A DNA stretch of 46,672 nt from Colwellia echini (GCF_002843355.2 NZ_PJAI02000023.1:1-46672); one strand, 5' to 3'; counted from the stretch's first letter, positions 9,242 to 20,300 are shown. Notes: generated by a model not told the origin, from the sequence alone. Program-made: numbers and translations.

Positions 9242-10708
9242 TTAGTCTTCTACGCGAACGCCCCAAACATCATGTTCGTCGGCATGAATAATTTGTACCC
9301 AAATTTGATCGCCAGGCTTGGCATCAAAATCATCCGATAAATACACTTTACCATCAACTTCTGGCGCGTCCATGTATGAGCGGCCAACAATGCCAAGGTC
9401 ATTAATTTCATCAACTAAAATCAAATACTCTTGGCCAATGCGAGCTTGTAATTTGTCAGCGCTAATTCTGGCTTGAACTTCCATAAAACGCTGTAAGCGT
9501 TCTTCCATTACTTCTTCTGAAACATGATCAGGAAGTACATTTGCAGTAGCGCCTTCAACAGGTGAGTACTTAAAACAACCTACACGATCTAATTGCGCTT
9601 CTTCTAAAAAGTCTAACAACTCTTCAAATTCTTCTTCAGTTTCACCAGGGAAACCAACAATAAAGGTTGAACGGATCACTAACTCTGGGCAAATTTCTCG
9701 CCACTTGGCAATGCGCTCTAATACTCGGTCTGAGCTACCAGGGCGTTTCATCAATTTTAAAATACGTTTGTTGGCATGCTGAAATGGAATATCTAAATAC
9801 GGTAGAATTTTACCTTCTGCCATTAATGGAATAATTTTATCCACATGTGGGTAAGGATATACATAATGTAAGCGTATCCAAACGCCCTGCTTTGCTAATT
9901 CTTCACACAATTGTTGCATGTGAGTTTTAACTGGCATCCCTTCCCAAAAATCTGTTTTATGTTTAACATCAACACCGTATGCAGAAGTATCTTGTGAAAT
10001 AACCAATAATTCTTTCACGCCAGCTTTTACTAAACGTTGTGCTTCACCGAGTACATCACCAACAGGACGAGAGTCTAAATCGCCACGCATTGACGGAATA
10101 ATACAGAATGTACAACGATGGTTACAGCCTTCTGATATTTTCAAATAGGCGTAATGTTTAGGTGTTAACTTAACACCTTGTGGCGGCACTAAATCAATAA
10201 ATGGATTATGAACAGGCTTAGGTACGTGTTTATGTACTTGCGTTAATACTTCATCATAAGCATGAGGACCAGTAACACCAAGCACATTAGGGTGAAGTTC
10301 AACAATTTCATCTTTCTTAACGCCTAAACAACCAGTAACTAACACTTTGCCGTTAGCAGCAAGCGCTTCACCAATAGTATCAAGTGACTCTTGCACTGCT
10401 GAATCAATAAAACCACAGGTGTTAACAATCACAAGCTCTGCATCATCATAGCTATTGGTAACATCGTAACCTTCAGTGCGAAGTTGAGTAAGAATACGCT
10501 CTGAATCGACTAAGTTTTTAGGACAGCCAAGACTTACGAAGCCCACCTTTGCAGCGCGGTTTGCTTCTGGTTTTGCATTAGCTGAGCTAACAGCTGCTTG
10601 GTGTTGCTCTTCAATCATTTTAGACGGAATGTCTAACGTGGTTGTTTGGCTTTCGTTTGAATTAGCACTTTTTTTAGGTGCTTGCGGGTCGAATGTTTCT
10701 ACGGTCAT
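9242..10708 (-). CDS. rimO: RimO, ribosomal protein S12 methylthiotransferase
   Basis: 488 residues. After a 54-residue hydrophilic N-terminal extension the protein shows the RimO core: [19 protein letters not shown] (first cluster-binding region), [10 protein letters not shown], the radical-SAM motif [26 protein letters not shown] and a C-terminal TRAM-like domain. RimO uses two iron-sulfur clusters and S-adenosylmethionine to place a methylthio group on an aspartate of ribosomal protein S12. E. coli RimO has 441 residues, so the extension is extra; the ATG at 10708 has a GAGAG-like ribosome binding site, while an internal Met at residue 31 is an alternative. A YcaO homologue, known in E. 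coli to assist this modification, is encoded at 35881-38070. Confidence 0.94.
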   Translation of the reverse strand: MTVETFDPQAPKKSANSNESQTTTLDIPSKMIEEQHQAAVSSANAKPEANRAAKVGFVSLGCPKNLVDSERILTQLRTEGYDVTNSYDDAELVIVNTCGFIDSAVQESLDTIGEALAANGKVLVTGCLGVKKDEIVELHPNVLGVTGPHAYDEVLTQVHKHVPKPVHNPFIDLVPPQGVKLTPKHYAYLKISEGCNHRCTFCIIPSMRGDLDSRPVGDVLGEAQRLVKAGVKELLVISQDTSAYGVDVKHKTDFWEGMPVKTHMQQLCEELAKQGVWIRLHYVYPYPHVDKIIPLMAEGKILPYLDIPFQHANKRILKLMKRPGSSDRVLERIAKWREICPELVIRSTFIVGFPGETEEEFEELLDFLEEAQLDRVGCFKYSPVEGATANVLPDHVSEEVMEERLQRFMEVQARISADKLQARIGQEYLILVDEINDLGIVGRSYMDAPEVDGKVYLSDDFDAKPGDQIWVQIIHADEHDVWGVRVED

Positions 10709-10793
10709 AATGCTCTCAACTTACTCAATATTTTTTACTAGCGCTTTAATTAATAATTTAATTAATAAAGAGTAGCGTCATAAATGGTGGTTT

Positions 10794-10845
10794 AACTGCC
10801 TTTATTACAAACTCAGGACTTTCTTAAAAGAGCAATAAGGCAGTT
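10794..10845 (-). terminator. Possible terminator of the three-gene operon
   Basis: AACTGCCTTTATT and AATAAGGCAGTT (10834-10845) pair around a loop of about 27 bases, downstream of the minus-strand operon ending at 10930. The long loop and lack of a strong T tract keep this uncertain. Confidence 0.4.
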
Positions 10846-10929
10846 GTTTAATGCGTGGGATTATACAGTAATGTTGTGGGAGGATGAATAATTGTTTTAT
10901 TACAGCTCCATTTGATTTTGAAAAAATTA

Positions 10930-11493
10930 TTAATCAATTAAATGTACTTCGTCCATTCTCGTATAAGCACCATAAGCTGATATTAAAGCCCAAGAAACTT
11001 CTAACGTAAACACCGGCCAGTTTTGTTGGCTCCACAAAATAGGCAACAAAGCACTCGCAGCATAAAAGTTCAATAATAAGTAATTTATATGCTTTAATTT
11101 TTTACTACAAAAAAGTAAGTAAGATAAACAAAACACATAACTTGATGACCAACCCAAACAAGTATAAAAAGCATATGAGTAAAAACCTTGTTCAAAACCT
11201 ATATAAGCAGACCAAATAAGTATCAGGATAAAGCCTAGATAGAAAATTCTTTTCGACAAAGGTACTTTTGCTACATCAAACTTTATGAGTAATAAAATAG
11301 AAATAAGCGCCCAAAAACCGTTAATAACCACCGCTTGATATGAAACGATAATTAACGAGCTAACCACTAAAGCCAATGCGGCAATTAGATTACCGGCATA
11401 GTAAATATTTGGTCGCCAATTTTTTACCACCGAAATATAACCATGATTAAGCAGATACAACACTGATCCAAACCAACCTAAAAGTACAACCAT
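10930..11493 (-). CDS. Integral membrane protein, tandem CBU_0592-like repeat
   Basis: 187 residues, almost entirely hydrophobic, with six to seven membrane segments. Residues 1-69 (LLGWFGSVLYLLNHGY ... NLIAALAL ... VINGFWALISILLL) resemble the small three-helix CBU_0592-type membrane proteins. Residues about 113-181 (CLGWSSSYVFCLSYLLF ... LEVSWALISAYGAY) repeat the same pattern, suggesting an internal duplication. Its ATG overlaps the stop of the preceding gene (TAATG), which implies translational coupling with the periplasmic binding protein. No function is known to me. Confidence 0.75.
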   Translation of the reverse strand: MVVLLGWFGSVLYLLNHGYISVVKNWRPNIYYAGNLIAALALVVSSLIIVSYQAVVINGFWALISILLLIKFDVAKVPLSKRIFYLGFILILIWSAYIGFEQGFYSYAFYTCLGWSSSYVFCLSYLLFCSKKLKHINYLLLNFYAASALLPILWSQQNWPVFTLEVSWALISAYGAYTRMDEVHLID

Positions 11494-12506
11494 TATTGGA
11501 TCTCTAAATGCATATTTTTTATATAAAGCTCTTTACCGACGTGCGGGCCGTTTAAAACCACAACATGGCTTAAATCAATCATGCTCTTATAAAGGCGATC
11601 TGTAGTTGAAGGTAGTAATATTTTATCACTCCAATTCAATATTAATACGCGGGTGCCTTGGGGTAATGTGTAGTAGTCGGTAATTTCTGCAAGTGAGCTT
11701 TGCCCTACAATAGCCGGATATCCTTCAGCAGTAATAAGCCTAGCAATATCTTTTGGCTTAAAGCGCTCTAAAGGTTGTAATTCTAAGCTTTTAATACCTT
11801 TAACTTGAGCTAGTAAATCATTAATTTCAATGATTAATGCTTTTCCATCTAACGTATCAGGCGCAATAACATGTAAGGTGTCATGCCCTTCTATCTTATC
11901 AATTTGCTTAATTAACAATGCTTGGTCGAGATATTCTTTATTGAGCAAACTGTTCATTACGCTCTGGGTCATGGGTAGAAAATCAATGTCATTGCGAAAT
12001 AAGCTTTCTAACGCTTCTTTTTCACTGGCATAAATTATCGCATCCGTTAAGTAAGCATCAATAGTTTCACCATAGCTATAACCTGAAACTCGACCAAATT
12101 TATATTGCTTAAGTTGGGTTAAATCCAGTTTGCTCTCTCGCTGCCTATTGTAATAAATATGACTAGTCACACTAAAAACAGGCTCAGAAAACAGTACGCG
12201 TGTTTCTCGCTCAGTAGTTTTAAAATACGGAAATGCCGCTTGTTGTTTACCTTTTGTAACTAGCTCAAAAGCTAAATCATAGTTTTGATACCGCCAATCA
12301 ATCGTTAATTGATTTTGACTCAATACTTGTTTAAGTATATTAGCCGCAGTACCTAATGGTTGGTTTTCATCATTAATATAAGGTGCCCATTGACTTGTTG
12401 CAACTGAAACAGGTTTTGCCCAACACAATTGCGTAGTTAAGCCAAGTAATAGCCCAAGTGTTAAAGCTCGGATAAAAAGCAATGAGGTAGTCGTTATATT
12501 TTTCAT
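11493..12506 (-). CDS. Periplasmic solute-binding protein, SBP_bac_3-like (orphan)
   Basis: 337 residues. A signal peptide covers about residues 1-30 (ALTLGLLLGLTTQLCWA). The mature part follows the family 3 extracellular solute-binding pattern: VATSQWAPYINDENQPLGTAANILKQVL, a segment on converting input to output like FPYFKTTERETRVLFSEPVF, and GRVSGYSYGETID. Usually such proteins deliver amino acids to ABC permeases, but no permease or ATPase genes are nearby, so a sensing role is possible. The C-terminal 100 residues (DIARLITAEGYPAIVGQ onward) do not look like the standard family and may be an added domain. It sits 2 bases after the 468-residue gene and is coupled to the membrane protein gene. 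Confidence 0.75.
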   Translation of the reverse strand: MKNITTTSLLFIRALTLGLLLGLTTQLCWAKPVSVATSQWAPYINDENQPLGTAANILKQVLSQNQLTIDWRYQNYDLAFELVTKGKQQAAFPYFKTTERETRVLFSEPVFSVTSHIYYNRQRESKLDLTQLKQYKFGRVSGYSYGETIDAYLTDAIIYASEKEALESLFRNDIDFLPMTQSVMNSLLNKEYLDQALLIKQIDKIEGHDTLHVIAPDTLDGKALIIEINDLLAQVKGIKSLELQPLERFKPKDIARLITAEGYPAIVGQSSLAEITDYYTLPQGTRVLILNWSDKILLPSTTDRLYKSMIDLSHVVVLNGPHVGKELYIKNMHLEIQ

Positions 12507-12508
12507 TA

Positions 12509-13915
12509 TTAATTTCGTTTTATGTAGCGGTATACAATGATGAGTAACAAGGTTAAGCCAAAACCAAAAGAGAACATAATATCGGCATCAACTTCAGCTA
12601 TAAGTCCTAAGAAAAACGAACTTTTATTATCGTTATAATCAAGCGCTGGCCTGCTCATCATTTCACGACTAAATTCAGTAAGGTAAAGAGATAATTCAAA
12701 TACGGCGAAAAAGCTCAAGGTGACAAGTAGAAAATCCGTCATTATGGTACTGCGTTCGCGTTTTTTATTATCTACCTCAAGTAGACGAGCATTACAAACT
12801 TCGATCATTCTCTCTGAGTTTTCAACCAATTGGTTAAACTTCCAGTATTCTAGAATTTCTTCTAGTAGTGCTCTATTGGGTCTATTTAAAAACTTAATAT
12901 TTTCAAAATAGGCAATTTGATTCAATCGACATGCTGTACGCGTAGTAGCGAGTGTTTTATCAATTTTTTGTTTTTTATCTTGTGCGTAAGCCATTTCAAT
13001 AGCACTTCGCAAATCACTATTACAATGCTCTTGCGATATATAATAATACTGAGATAGCACCATCATTTGTATATAAGGATCTTCACCGATAGGTTGAGCA
13101 TGTTTAACAGCGTAATTGAGCCAAGTCATAGAGTAATCTTTTTTTCCACTAATAATATCAGCCGCATCTTCAGGTCTACTCGTTTTCTGTAACCACAAGG
13201 TTAAAATGCGTTGAATATTAACTTGCGCTAACTGTTCATCACTAACCAGCATAGTACGTGCAACCCAAGTACCAGCTTTAGGAGGGATTTTTTCTGCCAA
13301 TATAAAATCATCAGACAATTGCAATTTAAGCTGTTTTAAATCGTGATAAAAATCTTCGAAACAATGTTCAACTTGTTGTTCAGCTAAACATTGTACTTTC
13401 GATTCAAGAGACTTAACTAACTCATCTGTTACTTTATCCATCGCTGAAATATCAACAACTAACTCAATTTCTGCAATGGCGATATGGTTAGTAAAAACAT
13501 GAAACATTACCTTACTGTCATTTGTACCTAACTCACTTGGGCTCCAACATAACAATCGAACTTCTTTTGAGTTTTGCTCTGTCGATTGATATTGCCTTGC
13601 TTCATCTTGCTGACCTACCACATTAACTAATTTACCTCGCCATTTTAATGGTGTTCGGCTTTGATCCATATTTGTTAGTACGTCTAACTTTATCGTTTTA
13701 AGTGCCGCCGTAAATGATGATGAAAACTGATCAACACCAAGATGTAAACTTAACGGCGAATAAATAGGCGCAATAGCACGAAAACGTAGTTTAGTATTTT
13801 CCGCTGAAGAATTAACAGCATTAATACTTGAGCAGCTAAAATTAACATTTTGGGTTGTTGGCGTTGCTGTAGGTGTTACTTTAGGTATTACAGGAGGTTT
13901 TGTTGCATTACTCAT
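12509..13915 (-). CDS. Hypothetical membrane-anchored protein, first gene of operon
   Basis: 468 residues. The first 25 are Pro/Thr-rich (KPPVIPKVTPTATPTTQN) with no signal peptide. The middle 350 residues are soluble-looking, partly helical, with several cysteines. Two hydrophobic segments lie near the C terminus (TDFLLVTLSFFAVFELSLYL and MFSFGFGLTLLLIIVYRYI), so the bulk is probably on one side of the inner membrane and tethered at its C terminus. The next gene begins 2 bases downstream. I do not recognise a family. It is most likely a partner of the binding protein and the small membrane protein encoded after it. Confidence 0.7.
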   Translation of the reverse strand: MSNATKPPVIPKVTPTATPTTQNVNFSCSSINAVNSSAENTKLRFRAIAPIYSPLSLHLGVDQFSSSFTAALKTIKLDVLTNMDQSRTPLKWRGKLVNVVGQQDEARQYQSTEQNSKEVRLLCWSPSELGTNDSKVMFHVFTNHIAIAEIELVVDISAMDKVTDELVKSLESKVQCLAEQQVEHCFEDFYHDLKQLKLQLSDDFILAEKIPPKAGTWVARTMLVSDEQLAQVNIQRILTLWLQKTSRPEDAADIISGKKDYSMTWLNYAVKHAQPIGEDPYIQMMVLSQYYYISQEHCNSDLRSAIEMAYAQDKKQKIDKTLATTRTACRLNQIAYFENIKFLNRPNRALLEEILEYWKFNQLVENSERMIEVCNARLLEVDNKKRERSTIMTDFLLVTLSFFAVFELSLYLTEFSREMMSRPALDYNDNKSSFFLGLIAEVDADIMFSFGFGLTLLLIIVYRYIKRN

Positions 13916-14223
13916 ACTTAAAATACTTCTAAATTACTTTTAACGTATGATATTCAGGTTATCAGTTCGTTTGATAAACATCTATAAATTAAACTTGTAA
14001 TCTTAGTTATACATCTGATTTTTAACAAATAATTAACTAACTAATCAACTAATTAATAAGTCTGTTATTAAACATAGATTATAAGCTCGATAACAAATGA
14101 ATACTTGTAATTGGTAAGAGAAACTTCAACAATTTGGGTTTGAAAACTTTACCAGTTAAGCTCTACAAATTATCTTCACTAACAGATTTTTATGAATTAG
14201 CACTAAAAGCCTAATTAAAACAA
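13916..14223. other. Divergent intergenic region
   Basis: AT-rich promoter region between the minus-strand operon and the META lipoprotein gene. Short TAACTAA-type direct repeats lie near 14030-14055. No gene seen. Confidence 0.5.
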
Positions 14224-14817
14224 ATGGGTATAATAATGAAAAATATAAATAGAATGATGGTTAAAGCTACAATAAAAAACCTTAACTTTACTTTATTGCC
14301 AAGTTTAATAGTGGCAACCTCTTTACTTACGAGCTGTAGTAACCAAGTAAATGAGACGCCAAAAAATGATGCGACAATCATTAACTCGAAAATAATTAAA
14401 AGTGAAAGCTATCCACAAAAAACCTCGACTAAAAGTACAACAACTCAGCCATATTATTTACAAAACCATCGTTGGCAATGGCAAGGCAGTTGGTATAACA
14501 ATGACACAAAAATAATTCCAACTAAGCCTAGCCTTTATCAACTATCATTTTCAGAAAATGGGCAACTCAATATTACTGCTGACTGTAATAGCGCGAATAC
14601 CACATATTCGACCAATGGAATAAATATCAATATCAATAAAAACTACCCTATCACTCAAGCTTTCTGTGGTGAGGCAAGTTTAGACAACAAATATTTGCAA
14701 GATTTAATGCGCGTTAATTCCTGGTTGGAGCATCAAGGTGCATTAATTTTAGAGTTAGAGGGCCACACAGGGCATATGAAGTTTATCCCGCTTATCAGTA
14801 GCGAAGTAGATAAATAG
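14224..14817 (+). CDS. META-domain lipoprotein
   Basis: 197 residues from the ATG at 14224; an in-frame ATG at 14236 (residue 5) is an equally possible start. A lipobox LTSC with Cys38 follows a hydrophobic stretch, so the protein is probably lipid-anchored. The C-terminal 110 residues show the META/HslJ pattern: WQWQGSWYNN, LSFSENGQLNITADCNSAN, ITQAFCGEASLDNKYLQDL and a closing LILELEGHTGHMKF. META domains occur in envelope proteins linked to stress or antibiotic resistance, with unclear mechanism. It is monocistronic, ending at a strong bidirectional terminator. Confidence 0.8.
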   Translation: MGIIMKNINRMMVKATIKNLNFTLLPSLIVATSLLTSCSNQVNETPKNDATIINSKIIKSESYPQKTSTKSTTTQPYYLQNHRWQWQGSWYNNDTKIIPTKPSLYQLSFSENGQLNITADCNSANTTYSTNGINININKNYPITQAFCGEASLDNKYLQDLMRVNSWLEHQGALILELEGHTGHMKFIPLISSEVDK

Positions 14818-14866
14818 TGAAATGGAATGAGTAACTAGTCTAGCGATTTAACATTAATTTCACATT

Positions 14867-14905
14867 AAAAAGGAGTGTTACTCAAATGGGTAACACTCCT
14901 TTTTT
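14867..14905. terminator. Bidirectional terminator
   Basis: AGGAGTGTTAC (14871-14881) pairs with GTAACACTCCT (14890-14900) around an 8-base loop, with A-rich and T-rich flanks. It separates the converging META and antiporter genes. Confidence 0.9.
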
Positions 14906-14912
14906 ATGGCTA

Positions 14913-16529
14913 TTATTCTTTAAATGAGCCTAACGACATACTCTGCTTCACTAACAAGGCCGCTGTTTCTTGTTCTGCGTGTACAAAAGATTTAATGGCT
15001 ATCTCAGATAGCGTAATCTTTTCTTCAATACTATTTACCTTAACAACTAAATTTGCATTAGGGTAATATTCAAGTACCGACTCACAAATTATTTGTTTGT
15101 TTTTCAAACTGTTCACAGTGATGATAATACTGCTGGTTTGATCAACTTTTAATGATTCTAATACAGGTAGCTTATCTAAATGACCAAAGTACGCATTAAA
15201 ACCGCGCTTTCTTGCTAACAATACATGCTGTAAGTTATCTGAAATAATTAAAAACGTAACGCCGCGATCTGCAAGCTCTTTTGCTACAATGCGCCCTAAT
15301 GTTGTATAGCCACAAACAATAGTATGATTAGTGGCACTAACAGAATCAATTTTATCTGACTCAAAAAATTCAACAACAAAAATAGATGCAATCTTATAAA
15401 TGTTATTCACCATAAATGGCGTAATGATCATAGACAACACAGTAATCAATATAAGAAAACTACCTAACTCTTCCGTGATTATATTTTGGTTCAGTGCTAA
15501 GGCAAATATAGCAAAAGAAAACTCTCCAACTTGACACAATGCTATAGCCGACTTTATTGAATCACTTTTATTGGCTTGCTTAATCATTAACACATAAATA
15601 ACCAAGGCTTTAACTAACATTACCGCGACCAATAAGCCTAATACCCAATGTAAATTCATCATAAAGTAACTAAAATCTATTTTAGTTCCGATAGAGAAGA
15701 AAAAAGCCCCTAACAGTAAATCTTTATAAGAAGCGATATCTGACTCAACTTTTATATGAAATTTAGTTTCCGCAATGATCATTCCTGCGATAAAAGCTCC
15801 CAAAGAATACGTAAAGCCTACCTCGTGCGCAATTAATGAAGCGCCTAATACAATAGTAAATACTGAGCTTAAAAATAGCTCTTCCATACGAGCATTGCTT
15901 GAGAAATGTAATAACCAGGTAATAAGCTTTTTACCTAGCGTAAACATAAAAATAATAATACCGGTAGCATAAAGTAATGTATTTAATAACACGTCGGTAA
16001 CAGACAATTCGTTATTTGATAAAAAGCTTAATAATAATAAAATGGGGATAACCGCTAAATCTTGAAAGACTAATATCGCCACAGACTTTTCACCATAAGG
16101 TGTCACAATATCTTTAGATTTTTTTAAATAAGGTAAAACAATAGCGGTTGAAGATAAGCTGAACGATAGCGCAACAATAATAGATGCAGTAGCACCTAAA
16201 CTAAAAATATAGAATGCTGCCACATAAATAATAATAGAGCTAAAAGCAACTTGAATGAAACCATTCACAAATATTAGCTTTTTCAGCTTGTCCAACTTAG
16301 CAAATGACATTTCTAAACCAATAGTAAACATCAAAAAGACAATGCCAAACTCCCCTATAAGATCTAACGAATGAAGATTTTCACTGCCATTAAAGTCAAA
16401 TATGTTACTGACGATAGTGCCCGTAATAATATAACCAATAATATGTGAAATCGAAAACTTGGTTAAAAATATATTGATGACACTAGCTATTGCCAACGAC
16501 AACGCAATAATGACAAGGATTGAATCCAT
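14913..16529 (-). CDS. CPA2-family monovalent cation:proton antiporter with TrkA-N domain
   Basis: 538 residues. Residues 1-380 hold about 12 membrane segments with the KefB/KefC-like signatures LGEFGIVFLMFTIGLEMS-type (EFGIVFLMFTIGLEM), SLSSTAIVLPYL and VFQDLAVIPILLLL. From about residue 400 a Rossmann-type TrkA-N/RCK domain follows (HTIVCGYTTLGRIVAKELADRG). Such proteins exchange K+ or Na+ for protons across the inner membrane. It is shorter than E. coli KefB (601 residues). AAAGGA lies before the ATG at 16529. No KefF/KefG-type ancillary gene is adjacent, so glutathione gating cannot be inferred. Ion specificity unknown. Confidence 0.88.
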   Translation of the reverse strand: MDSILVIIALSLAIASVINIFLTKFSISHIIGYIITGTIVSNIFDFNGSENLHSLDLIGEFGIVFLMFTIGLEMSFAKLDKLKKLIFVNGFIQVAFSSIIIYVAAFYIFSLGATASIIVALSFSLSSTAIVLPYLKKSKDIVTPYGEKSVAILVFQDLAVIPILLLLSFLSNNELSVTDVLLNTLLYATGIIIFMFTLGKKLITWLLHFSSNARMEELFLSSVFTIVLGASLIAHEVGFTYSLGAFIAGMIIAETKFHIKVESDIASYKDLLLGAFFFSIGTKIDFSYFMMNLHWVLGLLVAVMLVKALVIYVLMIKQANKSDSIKSAIALCQVGEFSFAIFALALNQNIITEELGSFLILITVLSMIITPFMVNNIYKIASIFVVEFFESDKIDSVSATNHTIVCGYTTLGRIVAKELADRGVTFLIISDNLQHVLLARKRGFNAYFGHLDKLPVLESLKVDQTSSIIITVNSLKNKQIICESVLEYYPNANLVVKVNSIEEKITLSEIAIKSFVHAEQETAALLVKQSMSLGSFKE

Positions 16530-17128
16530 GGTATTTCCTTTGATAATAAAGATGAAATTAAAGAACGTAATAAAAATGGGTTAAATGAAATGGTAAAGAT
16601 TACTCTCTGCACTTACATAAAGACTATTAGCCTGAAAACTTAGCAATTAATGCTTACTTAAGGTTATATGCATTTTATAGACCAGCCAATATGAAATATA
16701 CCTTTAAGTTCACTTTACATGAATATAGTTAAATCATCACGTTAGATAAGCTGTCACTCTCTCCAAAACAACGCACAAATAAGGTGCATGACTGCATCAT
16801 AACCATGCTAAATATTGCTTAATTTCAATAATTAGCACATATAAATTAGTTTTCTGTACTTAGTCGAACAATAAACACTCAAAACAAGTACAAAAAACAT
16901 CACGCAATAACGCTAATAATTAAATCAGTAAAAATAATTAAAAAAATAATGAACTTTTTATAACTACCTATAATTACGGCGGCAAACCATTTTTCACATA
17001 CTCCATGATACTTTAAAAACATCATAAACAACTGAAATATAACAAAATAAAAACAAATACGAATTAAAAAACAAAAACAGGTATTACCAATAAGCAAGTA
17101 AAACCCCGTAAAAAAAACAAAAATCATC

Positions 17129-17167
17129 ATTACCAATTGCATTTTAAAGCAATAAATTGGTTGTAAT
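17129..17167. promoter_or_regulatory. Putative operator, imperfect ATTACCAAT palindrome
   Basis: ATTACCAAT (17129-17137) is followed by ATTGGTTGTAAT (17156-17167), an imperfect inverted partner. The half site equals that of the palindrome at 17251 and another single half site occurs at 17083-17091. The regulator is unknown. Confidence 0.45.
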
Positions 17168-17250
17168 AGATCTTTAAATACCCTATAAATGACATCGGTC
17201 TACAAGGAAATCACCTCTGTACACCCAATAAAACAAATAACAATGTTGCT

Positions 17251-17276
17251 ATTACCAATAATCCTAATTTGGTAAT
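17251..17276. promoter_or_regulatory. Putative operator, ATTACCAA-N10-TTGGTAAT
   Basis: A perfect 8-base inverted repeat with a 10-base spacer, 60 bases upstream of the receptor ATG. Related half sites (TTACCAAT at 23943 and ATTGGTAA at 23991) lie upstream of the Ig-like lipoprotein gene of the same locus, which suggests a shared repressor or activator for polysaccharide use. This is inference from shared sequence only. Confidence 0.6.
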
Positions 17277-17335
17277 AACAGAAAAACGCATACTAAAATA
17301 ATAAAACATATCACTATACGTGAAGGGGAAAAACG

Positions 17336-20300
17336 ATGAGACTTAACAAAATAAGTTCAGTGCTTAACTTTAATAAGTTTGCAAAAGCTAACGTAGCTAT
17401 TTTTGGCGCTACATTAGCGTCTGTTCTAGCAATGCCAGCTTACGCTGCAGAATTACAAACTGAGCTAGAAGCCGATGCTTTAGCTAATTCAGAAACTAAC
17501 ATAGAAGTTATTGAAGTAACGGGTATGCTTGGTAGTATGAAAGCGGGTGCATTACTTAAGCGTACTGATACACGAATTGTAGACGCGATTGTTGCTGAAG
17601 ATATTGGTAAATTACCAGATAACAACATTGCAGAAGCATTACAACGTATTCCAGGTATATCAATCAGCTCAGATTTTGGTGTTGGTGAGTCAGTAACAAT
17701 CCGTGGTATCTCAGATAACCGTGTTGAACTAAATGGTCGTTCTACTTCAGGTACTGGTCGTGGCGGTATTAGCTTAGACGATTACCCTTCAAGTTTCTTA
17801 AAAACTGTTGAAGTTATCAAGTCACCAAATGCAGACATGATTGAAGGTGCCTTAGGTGGTACAGTTAACATGAAAACTGTTCGTCCATTAGAATTAGATG
17901 AAGCGTTAGTTGCAGCATCAATCGATGCTGAATACGCAAATAAAACAGAAAACGTTGCACCTAAATTCACATTATCTGCTGGCGATAACTGGGATATGGG
18001 TAGTGCTGGTACTTTCGGTGCTTCATTTGTTTTCTCTTACCAAGACCGTGAAATTCGTCAAGATGAATTCCAAACTAAAATGAACTCTTTAGCACCTGTT
18101 GACGGTGTTTACGAAGGTGACGGTGCTAGTATTACCGGACTTCCTGATGGTTTTGTTGGTAACGGTCCTCGTGAATCGATTACTACTAGAACTGAAAACA
18201 CCATGCGCGTTAAAACTGAAACACGTGAGCGCACAGCATTTGGTACTACACTACAGTGGGCTCCAGAATCAGGTTCAGGTAACATCTACTTAGACCTAAG
18301 CGGTTCTAAACTTGAAGGTGGTCAACAAGCTTATGATAATCTTGATGTAATCTCAAATGCTGCTTGGACTAATGATTCTTTCCAAAGTGATTCGGGTCAA
18401 TTAATGACTTATGACCTAAATGGTATTTTTGTTATTCCAAAAACAGAAAGTGACTTTGCTAAAAACAACAGCTATTCACATGCTTTAGGTGCTGAATGGG
18501 ACATCACAGATAAATTAGCTATATCTGGTGAAGTTTCTATCACTGGCTCTAAAGAAGATGGAGTTGAATCACAGCTTAACTTACGTCCTGTTGATTTTGA
18601 CGCTTATGAAGCTGCTGTTGAAGCAAATGGAACGGCTGATCCTGGTGGATTTATGAATAGCTTCGATGCTGTTGGTAACTACAAATCAGGTACTCTTCCA
18701 GGTTTAGATTCAGTACAGGAAGGTTTATACGCTAATGCATTAGTAGACCCTAGAATGCTAGCTATTCGTGAAATGTTTTATGACACAAACGCTACTGATA
18801 ACGACGAAACAGCAGCTCGTTTTGATATAGAATACTTTGAGCCTGGCGGCGTAAGCTGGATTTCATCTGTTAAAGCTGGTGTTCGTGTAACAAGCTCAGA
18901 ATACAGCTACCAAACTGCTACTCTTTTAAATAAAGAATATGGTTCTACTTTCGGCGATGCTTATAAAAAAGCTAAAGATGCAGACGGTAATATCATTCCA
19001 CCAACATCTGTTGCAGATTTCAACGGAACTGCACTTATTAGTCATGATAACTTGTTCGATCAAGCGGGCTCTAATGGCTTTAATGCTTTAAATGGTCCTC
19101 TTTACGCATTAGATGCTGGTGTATTAGAAAACAACCCAGAAAGTGTTTGGTTAGAATTCCAATCAATGATGAACAAAAGTGTTAATTACAACACTACAGG
19201 TACTTTACTAGACAACACTTACGATCAAGCTTCAGAATGGAAAAACATTAAAGAAGACACTAGCGCTGTATACTTACAGTTTGCTTTAGACTTCGATACT
19301 GTTACCGCTGTTGTTGGTGGTCGTTATGTTACTACTGACTTAACATCTTCAATTAAAAACATCGCTGATGATGCGTGGGATGGCACATACACTGATGGTA
19401 AGAATTCATACAATGATTTCCTACCTAGTTTAAACGTTACTTGGAGTGTTCAAGATGATACTCTCGTACGTTTTGCAGCAGCTAAAGTAATGCGTCGTGC
19501 TGGTTATGATCAATTAAGCCCTGCATTTGATCTTGATACAACGTTAATTGCTGGCTCAAAAGGTTCTTATGAACTAGCTCCTAAACGCGTAACTCAATAT
19601 GACTTATCTGCGGAGCATTACTTTGGTGAAGGTGGTTTAGTTTCTGCTGCTATATTCTACAAAGACGTAAACTCATTCACAGTAGATACTAACTACTGTC
19701 AAGCGGATCCAAATACAATAGCTAACCAAGCTGTTGGTGAAGAATATCCGAATATTTGTGGTTTAACTGCCGTAGGTGTTGATAACCCTGTGATTCAATC
19801 TGCAGGCGGAAGTCAAGCGGCTGTAGAAGCGGCAAGAGATGCAGGCCTTACAGGTGTAAACATTTCTACTTCTACTAACGGTGGTAGTGGTGATGTTTCA
19901 GGTCTTGAACTTGCTTATCAACAACAGTTTAGTACATTACCTGGTGCTTGGTCTGGTTTAGGTATGCAAACTAACTACACATACGCAACAAGTAGCCAAC
20001 CGAATGGTTTACCATTAGAAAACATCTCTGAAAACACAGTTAACTTCCAACTGTACTGGGAAAATGATGACTTCCAAACTCGTTTAGCTTACAACTGGCG
20101 TTCAGAGTACATGGATGACGAAGTAATCGGTAAGCGTTTGATTCAAGGTGGTGAAAGAGGTTTCGGAACAGACGTAAGTCGTACTGACCCTGATTCAATA
20201 AGTGAGAAAACTGGTGTTAGTAACTACGACCCTACATCAGAAAACAGCTACCGTGAAGCTCGTGGTCAATTAGACTTCTCTGCAAGCTATGACATCAACG

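Larger units (their letters stand above)
16530..17335. other. Long AT-rich upstream region of the TonB-dependent receptor
   Basis: 806 bases without a supported gene; an 80-codon frame on the minus strand is hydrophobic low-complexity sequence and is rejected. The last 250 bases carry three ATTACCAAT sites (17083, 17129, 17251) with inverted partners, probably the operator region of the receptor gene. An AAGGGGA ribosome binding site lies just before the ATG at 17336. Confidence 0.6.

Noticed and set aside
11493..12506. Part of an amino-acid ABC transporter operon
   Set aside because: No permease or ATPase gene lies nearby; the coupled membrane protein has a different fold pattern.
16900..17142. 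80-codon frame on the minus strand upstream of the receptor gene
   Set aside because: Very hydrophobic, Phe/Ile-rich translation caused by AT-rich repeats, no ribosome binding site, and overlaps the likely operator region.
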